In this document: in pieces, positions 18,043 through 24,933 of the stretch | Numbering within the stretch: the first letter of the stretch is position 1 | Layout: the number at the start of each line of letters is the position of its first letter | NCBI GenBank assembly: GCA_946553045.1 | Contig: CAMNRO010000005.1 | Coordinates: 37,249 to 101,248, forward strand | DNA: 64,000 bases | Source of the DNA: an uncultured Porphyromonadaceae bacterium | GTDB lineage: Bacteria > Bacteroidota > Bacteroidia > Bacteroidales > Muribaculaceae | Direction of reading: 5' to 3' | The notes under the pieces: generated by a model | Databases searched by the model: none | Told to the model about the DNA's origin: nothing | Seen by the model: only the letters and a program-made list of their open reading frames with translations | Position numbers and translations under genes: made by a program

Positions 18043-19131
18043 TTATTCGTAGCTGGTCTCAACCTCGATGAAACTGTCGACGGTGGGCGTGCCGAATTCG
18101 ATGGCGCCCATCTCTTCGTTGGAATTTATGACAAGGCTGTAGATGTAGTGGCAACCGGGCTGCCATGCCGAAAACTTGCTTGTAGGCAGCGGGAACTTGA
18201 GAATGCCGTCGCCGAAGGTAGAGCCCTGCACGATATTCTCTTCGGGTGTGTTCTCGTTAGGCCACAGCTTGGTTCCGGTCGAGGCGTCGTATATTACGCA
18301 CATCACGCCTATGTAATTGTCGGCGCCGTTGCCGTTGCTGCGGTAGGTGAGGGGCTGTGGCATTGCAAACACAGTGCCTCCGCGGCCAAGGCCGGCGGTC
18401 GGTATCACGGTGGGTGTCGAGGTGAGGTCGAGGAGCTCGTCGGCGGCCTGCGACCAGAGCAGCACATAGTTCTGGGGTGTATTCTGGTCTGTCCACGTGC
18501 CTACATTGTCGGCCGATGCCGTCTCCGATGTCGAGCCCGAGGGGAATGTGAAATTGCCCTTGGTCATTAAGCTCGACAGAGCCACGTTCGAAACACGCAC
18601 CTTGAGATTCTCGTTGGAGGAACTCAGCTTCACGGTCACTTTCGACAACGCATGTCTGAAATTGAACACAACCTGGGCGTTGGGCTGTCCGGCAGCTCCG
18701 CGCAGATTTGGTGCCACGGCATAGACAATATCTTCGGTGCCGCCGGTGGCATCATAAGGCACCGGTGCCAGAGGGCCTCCCGACCCGACCCATGACGCAG
18801 GCGCGAAGGCGTAGAAATCCACGTTCTCATTGGCCGGCCAGTACTTGACGGGCGAGTAAGTCCAGGTGTTGCCCGAAGTCTTGGTGACTTCCACGTTGTC
18901 CATAAACAGATTGGCGGCAGCGGGCGTGCCCGTGTATGCATACACATTGAAGGCCGTCAGGTTATTGGTCGTGATATCGCCCGCGCGCGACGACTCCGTG
19001 TTGGCCGCAAATCGTATCTCGCCCGAAGCCTCCTCGGCCGGTCCTGAATAGCTTTCGTCGCTCGAACATGCGCCCAGAGCGGCAGCGCCTGCCACCGCCG
19101 AAGCGATGATTAGTAAGTTCTGTCTGTTCAT
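18043..19131 (-). CDS. Fimbrillin family lipoprotein
   Basis: This 362-residue protein has a lipoprotein signal peptide (MNRQNLLIIASAVAGAAALGACSSDE; lipobox LGAC). Beta-rich fimbrillin-like domains follow, with the typical early block GEIRFAANTESSRAGDITTNNLTAFNVYAY and later VVFNFRHALSKVTVKLSS. Bacteroidales fimbrillins are exported as lipoproteins, cut by gingipain-like or other proteases and polymerised by donor-strand exchange on the outer surface. An in-frame ATG at 19161 exists, but the start at 19131 puts the signal peptide at the N terminus. It is the last gene of a three-gene cluster with DUF5119 and DUF3575 proteins. It may be a major, tip or accessory pilin. Confidence 0.85.
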   Translation of the reverse strand: MNRQNLLIIASAVAGAAALGACSSDESYSGPAEEASGEIRFAANTESSRAGDITTNNLTAFNVYAYTGTPAAANLFMDNVEVTKTSGNTWTYSPVKYWPANENVDFYAFAPASWVGSGGPLAPVPYDATGGTEDIVYAVAPNLRGAAGQPNAQVVFNFRHALSKVTVKLSSSNENLKVRVSNVALSSLMTKGNFTFPSGSTSETASADNVGTWTDQNTPQNYVLLWSQAADELLDLTSTPTVIPTAGLGRGGTVFAMPQPLTYRSNGNGADNYIGVMCVIYDASTGTKLWPNENTPEENIVQGSTFGDGILKFPLPTSKFSAWQPGCHYIYSLVINSNEEMGAIEFGTPTVDSFIEVETSYE

Positions 19132-19153
19132 ATATTCTTGAGTTTGGTTTGTT

Positions 19154-20098
19154 CTAGACATTGTACTCGAGGTCTATTTCTATGGTCGTCCAGCCATCTA
19201 CGATTACGTCGATGTCGCCCACGTCAGACCCCGGAGTGTCGCCTTCGGGAATCACAAGCCCTTTTATTTCAATAAAAACGTGTCTCGGAGATATTGAGTT
19301 CATCATTTGGTCGGTGAGCTCGAAACTTTTTGAAAAACTCTTGCCGTCGGTGCGCGTCACCGCTACAGTGAGCGTATATGGGCCGCTGAGAGCCGTCGGG
19401 GTAAATGCATCCGCCGAGGCTGTCATAAGGCTGTCTGAGGCCGACAGGACCATCGGGGCATAGAGATAATCGTCGTGATTCTCGCTTATCATGGGGCCGA
19501 GCCTGAGCGAGGAGTCCGTGCCCGAAAGAGCGGCGTATGCCTTTTTCACGCGGCCGATACCTTTGATGTCGCTCACTCTGATGTCGTAGACGGTGCATAC
19601 GGAGTCGGGCAGAGCCCTCACAACGCTTCTGGGGCATTCTTTACACGAGCCGTCGTCGGCGCTGTAGCTCACGCCGCAGGGAGTCACTTCCAGATACTCC
19701 ACCTCGGCCCGGTAGAGCATTCCGGTGGTGCCGAACATATCCCTGTCCGTATTCCTGGCCGAGGCTGTCATGCCATCGAACGACTGTGTGTCGGTGATTC
19801 GTACCGAGGCATCGTCGTTGTTGAACGCTATCATGCGGTATGTTCCCGTCGGAATCTCCACGCTGCCGCCATCGGCGCCGGCGATGTCGAAGCGCCATAC
19901 CTGCTCATGGGCGCCAAGTGGAAAAAACATCAGCGTCATGCCCTCGGGCTTGGCTTCGGGCGCCCTGGTCCATTCGAAGACAACATCGATGCCGCGCACT
20001 TCCGACCCCGGGCATGCTATGTCTTTGTGGCTGCACGACACCAGTGTCGCGCCCGAAAGGGCGACGGCCGCAAGCCATGTTTTTAACGCTGCTTTCAT
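19154..20098 (-). CDS. DUF5119 / FimB-Mfa2-like fimbrial accessory lipoprotein
   Basis: This 314-residue protein has a lipoprotein signal (LAAVALSGATLVSCSHKD; Cys after VS). An early block, VVFEWTRAPEAKPEGMTLMFF, and EIPTGTYRMIAFNNDDASVRI are typical of DUF5119. Members accompany fimbrillins and resemble the FimB/Mfa2 anchor-like fold. They are thought to anchor or cap the fimbria at the outer membrane. It lies 10 nt after the DUF3575 gene and 22 nt before the fimbrillin start, so the three are one operon. Confidence 0.8.
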   Translation of the reverse strand: MKAALKTWLAAVALSGATLVSCSHKDIACPGSEVRGIDVVFEWTRAPEAKPEGMTLMFFPLGAHEQVWRFDIAGADGGSVEIPTGTYRMIAFNNDDASVRITDTQSFDGMTASARNTDRDMFGTTGMLYRAEVEYLEVTPCGVSYSADDGSCKECPRSVVRALPDSVCTVYDIRVSDIKGIGRVKKAYAALSGTDSSLRLGPMISENHDDYLYAPMVLSASDSLMTASADAFTPTALSGPYTLTVAVTRTDGKSFSKSFELTDQMMNSISPRHVFIEIKGLVIPEGDTPGSDVGDIDVIVDGWTTIEIDLEYNV

Positions 20099-20108
20099 GG
20101 GGTCTCGT

Positions 20109-20726
20109 TTATTTTTTCGTATGTCTGCCCGGAAACCACACCAGGCTCACCGACAGGCCCGTGAGGCCGAAATAGCGGTGAAACGAATGGCTCGTGCATA
20201 CATAGCCGTCGCACTGAGGCTTGTACTTTATCAGCGTTCCGCCGGAATAGCCCGCCCTCACACCGAAATCAAGATTGAGGTTCCGGCTGATTTTCATCGA
20301 ATATCCATATGAAACACCGGCGCCGAATGTAGCGTCGGGCGATTGCCACCCGCGGCCGCCGAATTCGAAGTCGTAATCGGATAGCGAGACATATATGCCC
20401 GCATGATGCCCCGTCAGGAGCCGGCACTGCGTGCAGCTTCCGAACCAGTAGCGGACCTCGGCCACGCCCATTCTGATGCGCCAGTAGCGGTGGCGGCTGT
20501 CGTTGCTCCACCAGGCGTATGTGCCCGTCAGCGACGCCGAAAAATTAGCAGGCAGAATCACCTCTATTCCCAGGTCGGGCGTCAGAATGGCGTCGTGCAG
20601 CAGATTGGTCTTCAGTGCTATATCCGGACAGTCGCAGTCGGCCGGTCCTGCCCACACGCCGTGGGAGGAAAGAGCGGCTGCCGCCACGCATACAAAAATC
20701 GATACAGCATGAGTCAATCCCTTCAT
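20109..20726 (-). CDS. DUF3575 family outer-membrane protein
   Basis: This 205-residue protein has a signal peptide (MKGLTHAVSIFVCVAAAALSSHGVWA). A beta-barrel-like body starts with IALKTNLLHDAILTPDLGIEV, the hallmark of DUF3575, and ends with alternating aromatic strands (FGLTGLSVSLVWFPG). These proteins often precede fimbrillin genes in Bacteroidales and probably sit in the outer membrane. The long upstream extension of the frame is rejected because the signal peptide begins at the ATG at 20726. It is the first gene of the fimbrial cluster. I see no convincing -7 box for it in the 202-nt gap, which contains the S41 protease promoter on the other strand. Confidence 0.82.
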   Translation of the reverse strand: MKGLTHAVSIFVCVAAAALSSHGVWAGPADCDCPDIALKTNLLHDAILTPDLGIEVILPANFSASLTGTYAWWSNDSRHRYWRIRMGVAEVRYWFGSCTQCRLLTGHHAGIYVSLSDYDFEFGGRGWQSPDATFGAGVSYGYSMKISRNLNLDFGVRAGYSGGTLIKYKPQCDGYVCTSHSFHRYFGLTGLSVSLVWFPGRHTKK

Positions 20727-20846
20727 AGGATAAAGTCCGTGTGAATTCGTTCTTTTACTGACAATCAAACGACCAGGACACGCCATATGTTCACCACGCC
20801 CGCCAACTTCAGACTTCCTGCTTGCACCACCCGGCTGCCATCTGGT

Positions 20847-20877
20847 TTTGCGGTCAACAAAAAAATGATTAATTTTG
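20847..20877 (+). promoter_or_regulatory. Promoter of the S41 protease operon
   Basis: TTTG at 20847-20850 and TAATTTTG at 20870-20877 are separated by 19 nt, a perfect Bacteroidota promoter. It predicts a leader of about 45 nt before the ATG at 20929. Confidence 0.65.
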
Positions 20878-20928
20878 TTTTTTAATTGATTGCGCGCCCG
20901 TGTGGGCGTCGCTCCGCGTTCAACCGTT

Positions 20929-22596
20929 ATGAAGAAACTATTATATATCATGGCCGTAGCCGCCGCGTTTGCCGGCGTTTCGGCTCTGGCCGCGACCCCG
21001 GCTGCAGCCCGCAAGGACGATTTCGCCCGCAAGCTGCGCACATTCAATGCCATAGTCAAGGAGCTGCAGGCAAACTATGTCGACACGCTCGACGCCAACG
21101 ATATCATGGACAAGACCATCGGCGCCTTGCTCTATCAGATAGACCCCTATACCGAATATTACCCCGCCGGCGACCAGGACGAGCTCCTGTCGATTTCGCA
21201 GGGCCAGTATGCCGGCATTGGCTCCACCATCGTCAAGCGTGGAGCCGAGGTGCTTGTCAGCGAGCCCCAGTGGGAGTCGCCCGCCCGCCGCACCGGCCTG
21301 CGCCCCGGCGACGTCATCATTGCCGTCGACGGCGATACGGTGCGCTCTTCGATGCAGATAGGCGACGTGAGCCGTCGTCTGCGAGGCCAGGCGGGCACCA
21401 ATGTGCATGTAGACGTGCGCCGCCCCTATGTGCAGGACTCGATTCTGTCGTTCGACATCACCCGCGCCGACATCAAGGTGAATCCGCTGCCATATTATGG
21501 CATCGATAAGGACGGCACCGGATTTATCCGCCTGACGACATTCAACGAGAGCAGCGCCCGTCGTGTGAAAGAAGCCGTGGCCGACATGCTCCGCAACCCC
21601 GCTCTGAAAGGCATTGTGCTCGACCTCCGCGGCAATGGCGGCGGTCTCCTCGAGAGCGCCGTGCAGATTGTGGGCAACTTCGTGCCCAAAGGCACAGAGG
21701 TGGTCCGCACCCGTGGCCGCGACCGTCGCTCCGAGAAGGTCTATAAGACCACCCGCCAGCCACTCGACGCCAATATTCCCCTCGTAGTCCTTACCGACGA
21801 CGGCACCGCGTCGGCCTCGGAAATCGTGGCCGGCTCGCTGCAGGACCTCGACCGCGCCGTTGTCGTCGGCCAGCGCTCATTCGGCAAAGGCCTTGTGCAG
21901 ACCACGCGTCCGCTGCCCTTCGACGACATCATGAAGCTTACTACGGGCCGATATTATATCCCCTCGGGCCGTCTTATCCAGGCGCTCGACTATTCGCACC
22001 GCAACCCCGACGGTACGCCTGCCCGCACCCCCGACAGTCTTACCACCGAGTTCAAGACCCGTGCCGGCCGCAGTGTGCGCGACGGCGGCGGCATTACCCC
22101 CGACGTGACAGTCGAGACCAAGGAGATGAACCGCCTCATATACAATATCATCGCCGATATGTGGGCTTTCGACTATGCCAACCGCTACTATGCCGCCCAC
22201 CCCGACGCCGTGCCTGTTGGCGACTTCGAGATTACCGACAGCATATTCGACGATTTCAAGGCCTTCATCGATCCCGCCCGCTTCAAATATGACCGTCAGT
22301 GCGAGTCGGCGCTCGACTATCTGCGCACCGCGGCCAAAAACGAGGGATACATGACCGATTCGGTCGCAGCACAGTTCGATGTTCTGTCGGCCATGCTCAA
22401 GCACGACCTCGACCACGACCTCAATATCAACCGCGAGGATATCACCGACATTCTCCGCGACGAAATAGCGGGCCGCTACTACAGCGACGGCGACCGTGTG
22501 CTTCTCACCCTTCCCGGCGACAGCGCATATATCCGCGCCGCGGCAATCATCGCCGACCCCGCCGAATACAAACGACTCCTTTCTCCGGCAAAATGA
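20929..22596 (+). CDS. S41 family C-terminal processing peptidase
   Basis: This 555-residue protein has a signal peptide (MKKLLYIMAVAAAFAGVSALA). A PDZ domain (about residues 85-170; RRTGLRPGDVIIAVDGDTV) and a tail-specific protease core follow. The serine lies in TDDGTASASEIVAGSLQD and the lysine in VGQRSFGKGLVQTT, the Ser-Lys dyad of CtpA/Tsp. It should degrade or process proteins in the periplasm by their C termini. A TTG at 20890 is in frame, but the signal peptide fixes the start at 20929. Its TGA overlaps the ATG of the next gene (ATGA), so translation is coupled. Confidence 0.94.
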   Translation: MKKLLYIMAVAAAFAGVSALAATPAAARKDDFARKLRTFNAIVKELQANYVDTLDANDIMDKTIGALLYQIDPYTEYYPAGDQDELLSISQGQYAGIGSTIVKRGAEVLVSEPQWESPARRTGLRPGDVIIAVDGDTVRSSMQIGDVSRRLRGQAGTNVHVDVRRPYVQDSILSFDITRADIKVNPLPYYGIDKDGTGFIRLTTFNESSARRVKEAVADMLRNPALKGIVLDLRGNGGGLLESAVQIVGNFVPKGTEVVRTRGRDRRSEKVYKTTRQPLDANIPLVVLTDDGTASASEIVAGSLQDLDRAVVVGQRSFGKGLVQTTRPLPFDDIMKLTTGRYYIPSGRLIQALDYSHRNPDGTPARTPDSLTTEFKTRAGRSVRDGGGITPDVTVETKEMNRLIYNIIADMWAFDYANRYYAAHPDAVPVGDFEITDSIFDDFKAFIDPARFKYDRQCESALDYLRTAAKNEGYMTDSVAAQFDVLSAMLKHDLDHDLNINREDITDILRDEIAGRYYSDGDRVLLTLPGDSAYIRAAAIIADPAEYKRLLSPAK

Positions 22597-23234
22597 AAGA
22601 CCTCCGTGCCGTGCGCGGAGCCTCCCTGATACACTCGCTCATCGCTCAGGGCGAGCATGAGCATCAGGACTTCAAATTCGCCATTTCCGACGCACGCAAG
22701 ATAGCGCGCTCCATCTCTGCCTTCGCCAACAACGACGGAGGCCGCCTCCTTATTGGCGTGAAAGACAACGGCGTCGTTGCCGGCGTGCGCAACGAAGAGG
22801 ACATATATGTTGTCGAACAGGCTGCCGAGCGCTACTGCCGTCCGGCCGTGTCGGTAGAGTTTAAAGGCTATAAGGTCGACGGCACGCTGCTCGTCATAGT
22901 GGCCGAAATAGAGGCATGTCCCTCCCGCCCCGTCATGGCATCGGAGCCCGACGGCTCATGGCGTGCCTACTATCGTGTCGCCGATGAGAATATCGCCGCA
23001 CACCCTCTCATGGTCGAAGCCTGGCGCCGCAGTTCGCGTCCTGTCGCGTTCGAGGAGCTCCATGGCGCTGTCGCAGCCTTTGTCGGCGGTGCCGGTGGTC
23101 CTGTCGAAGTGCGCGACATAGCCCTCGGCCTCCACATCAGCACGCCTCGCGCCGAAAGTGCCGTCGCCGACCTCGCTGCCGCCGGCCTTCTCCGTTTCGT
23201 CTACCACCGCGGCGAATTCAGAATAGCGGATTAG
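22593..23234 (+). CDS. AlbA_2 (Schlafen-type) domain protein with winged-helix tail
   Basis: This 213-residue protein has an AlbA_2 domain, with EHEHQDFKFAISDARKIARS, the motif FANNDGGRLLIGVKDNG at about residues 45-61, and later SWRAYYRVADENIAAH. The C-terminal ~70 residues resemble a small winged helix (VRDIALGLHISTPRAESAVADL). AlbA_2 proteins bind nucleic acids and are often annotated as transcriptional regulators. The gene is translationally coupled to the S41 protease. Its last codons (IAD and stop) coincide with the first octamer unit of the downstream array, so the end of the protein is array-encoded. Confidence 0.82.
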   Translation: MKDLRAVRGASLIHSLIAQGEHEHQDFKFAISDARKIARSISAFANNDGGRLLIGVKDNGVVAGVRNEEDIYVVEQAAERYCRPAVSVEFKGYKVDGTLLVIVAEIEACPSRPVMASEPDGSWRAYYRVADENIAAHPLMVEAWRRSSRPVAFEELHGAVAAFVGGAGGPVEVRDIALGLHISTPRAESAVADLAAAGLLRFVYHRGEFRIAD

Positions 23235-23353
23235 GAGGTTAGGAGGTTAGGAGGGTAGGAAGTTAAGAAATTAGGAAGTTAGGAGATTAGGAGGTTGGGA
23301 GGTCGGTTTAAAAAAAACTTAAGCACCTTAAAGACCCTAAATTCCCTAAACCC
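23227..23353 (+). repeat. Ten-unit octamer array at the AlbA_2 stop codon, then four 9-mers
   Basis: Ten 8-nt units run in phase from 23227 to 23306 (cggattag, gaggttag twice, gagggtag, gaagttaa, gaaattag, gaagttag, gagattag, gaggttgg, gaggtcgg). The first unit ends exactly with the TAG stop at 23232-23234. Four 9-nt units (cttaagcac, cttaaagac, cctaaattc, cctaaaccc) follow at 23318-23353. Confidence 0.88.
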
Positions 23354-23443
23354 GCAGCCCCAGAAAAAAACTATTTTCGTGACTTTTTAAACTTTTGGCT
23401 ATTTAAACGCCTTATATAGCTAAAAGATAAAAAATATACGAAA

Positions 23444-24106
23444 ATGAAAGGACGCAATCTAATCCTGATGGCAGTAGGCACACTTGCCGTCGGCATTCTG
23501 ATGATTCTTTTCCGCAACACCCTGGCAAGCAACAATGTGGTGATTGGCTGCGGAATACTGTTCATACTCGCCGGTATCGCAAACGTAACCGTCTTTCTCG
23601 CCTCGCGCGACAAGGACGGCCATGCCCGCATGGGTGCTGTCGGCACGGCAATCGGCTGGGTGGCAAGCGCCGCCGCCGTGGTGCTCGGAGTGGTGATGGT
23701 GCTCTTTCGCACCGTATTCGAGACTATGGTCGGCTATATGTTTGCCGTCCTGCTTCTCTTCGGCGCCATATTCCAGTTCTGCCTCCTCCTCTTCGGGTCG
23801 CGGCCCGTGAGATTGTCGAGCTGGTTCTTTCTGGTGCCGATGGTGCTTTGCGGTGGCGCCGTCTACATCTTCATGCAGCAGCCCGGACAGTCGGACTACA
23901 CCATAATGCTTGTCACCGGATGCGCTCTTGCTTTCTTCGGCCTCATGACGCTGGTCGAGGCCGCTTCAATCAGCTCCGGCAACCGCATGCTCCGCAAGCA
24001 GCCACAGACCGTTGAAACCCCGCCGGCACAGGCTCCTGCGCCCGCACCGATGCCCGAGCCGGCCGAAACCGGACAGCCGTCAGAAGAAACCCGCGAAGCC
24101 GACTGA
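23444..24106 (+). CDS. DUF308/HdeD-like six-TM membrane protein
   Basis: This 220-residue protein has six predicted membrane segments in three similar pairs. It begins LILMAVGTLAVGILMILF, then VVIGCGILFILAGIANVTVFLA, and a third pair ends MLVTGCALAFFGLMTLVEA. The pattern resembles the DUF308 (HdeD) family, whose E. coli member is linked to acid resistance. A Pro/Ala/Glu-rich cytoplasmic tail (PPAQAPAPAPMPEPAE) ends the protein. The assignment rests on topology rather than on a diagnostic motif. It is a single gene. Confidence 0.6.
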   Translation: MKGRNLILMAVGTLAVGILMILFRNTLASNNVVIGCGILFILAGIANVTVFLASRDKDGHARMGAVGTAIGWVASAAAVVLGVVMVLFRTVFETMVGYMFAVLLLFGAIFQFCLLLFGSRPVRLSSWFFLVPMVLCGGAVYIFMQQPGQSDYTIMLVTGCALAFFGLMTLVEAASISSGNRMLRKQPQTVETPPAQAPAPAPMPEPAETGQPSEETREAD

Positions 24107-24309
24107 CATCGGCCTGCGAGCGACCCGAAAAAGGCTCAAAAAAGCGCTTTTTCGCTATGATTGAGGCGAAAAAATGCATTTTTGGGTCTTCCTTTTATGC
24201 GTAAATCAAAAATAATCACGATATTTGCACCTGCAAAACGGGCAGGGCCTCCGGCGCTGCCGTTGTTTGTGCCATAAAATATACAACCAACCATATAAAT
24301 CGCATAAAA

Positions 24310-24588
24310 ATGACTAAAGCCGACATTGTCAACGAAATCTACAAGTCGACCGGCCTTGACAAAGCCGCAGTGCTCACAACCATTGAGCGTTTCATGGAAG
24401 TAGTTAAGGACTCCCTCGCCAACGGCGAAAACGTTTATCTCCGTGGTTTCGGCAGCTTTATCGTGAAGACCCGTTCCGAAAAAACCGCACGCAACATCTC
24501 CAAGAACACCACCATCATCATCCCCGAACACAAAATTCCCGCTTTCAAGCCCGCACGTGTGTTCATGGACGAGGTGAAAGGCGAATAA
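24310..24588 (+). CDS. HU/IHF family DNA-binding protein
   Basis: This 92-residue nucleoid protein has the HU fold. It begins MTKADIVNEIYKSTGLDKAA, and the DNA-gripping beta arm is marked by VYLRGFGSFIVKTRSEKTARNI and IPEHKIPAFKPARVFMDEV. It binds and bends DNA as a dimer. The 203-nt upstream gap contains a near-consensus GATATTTG (24220-24227) that may be the -7 element. The gene precedes a 29-codon basic protein gene by 79 nt. Confidence 0.93.
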   Translation: MTKADIVNEIYKSTGLDKAAVLTTIERFMEVVKDSLANGENVYLRGFGSFIVKTRSEKTARNISKNTTIIIPEHKIPAFKPARVFMDEVKGE

Positions 24589-24667
24589 TCGCACCATACA
24601 CTCCGGTCTCCCTGTGTGGTGACCATAAATAAACATATCCCTAACCCTCCTAAAAAAGCGTTCGAAA

Positions 24668-24757
24668 ATGCCCAGCGGAAAGAAAAGAAAAGGCCACAAG
24701 ATGGCTACGCACAAGCGCAAAAAACGTCTGAGAAAGAACCGCCACAAGAAGAAATAA
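24668..24757 (+). CDS. AURKAIP1/COX24-domain small basic protein (ribosome-associated)
   Basis: This 29-residue protein begins MPSGKKRKGHKMATHKRKKR and ends LRKNRHKKK. Nearly two thirds of its residues are Lys, Arg or His. The sequence matches the short Bacteroidota family annotated as AURKAIP1/COX24 domain, related to mitochondrial mS38 and to tiny bacterial ribosomal proteins. It is therefore probably a small ribosomal or ribosome-associated protein. It lies between HU and rng. Its length is below the usual gene-calling cutoff. Identification rests on the distinctive sequence. Confidence 0.88.
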   Translation: MPSGKKRKGHKMATHKRKKRLRKNRHKKK

Positions 24758-24933
24758 GCCCGGCTTATTTCGCGTGGCCGCTGTTAAGCGCATAAAACAA
24801 GCTTGGGCGCCCGGGAGGTTAAGCCCTCCCGGTGCGGCAGGTTTGTTTTTATTTTTTTGTTGAGCCTCATCTGATGCGGCTCAAAATGCCTCCACAATTC
24901 TTTAACCATCCTTTAATACTCACCCCTGCTTTC

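Noticed and set aside
20727..21059. 111-codon N-terminal extension of the DUF3575 gene
   Set aside because: It runs through the divergent S41 promoter, and a signal peptide begins at 20726.
24153..24168. 14-nt word CGCCTCAATCATAG shared (inverted) with 9241-9254
   Set aside because: In 64 kb several chance 14-mer matches are expected, and the flanks show no similarity.
24220..24227. GATATTTG as the HU promoter
   Set aside because: It lacks the leading T of TAnnTTTG and has no -33 partner, so it was not listed as a separate feature.
24832..24933. 34-codon upstream extension of rng
   Set aside because: It is not similar to RNase G/E N termini. MKSELIVDV at 24934 is the usual start.
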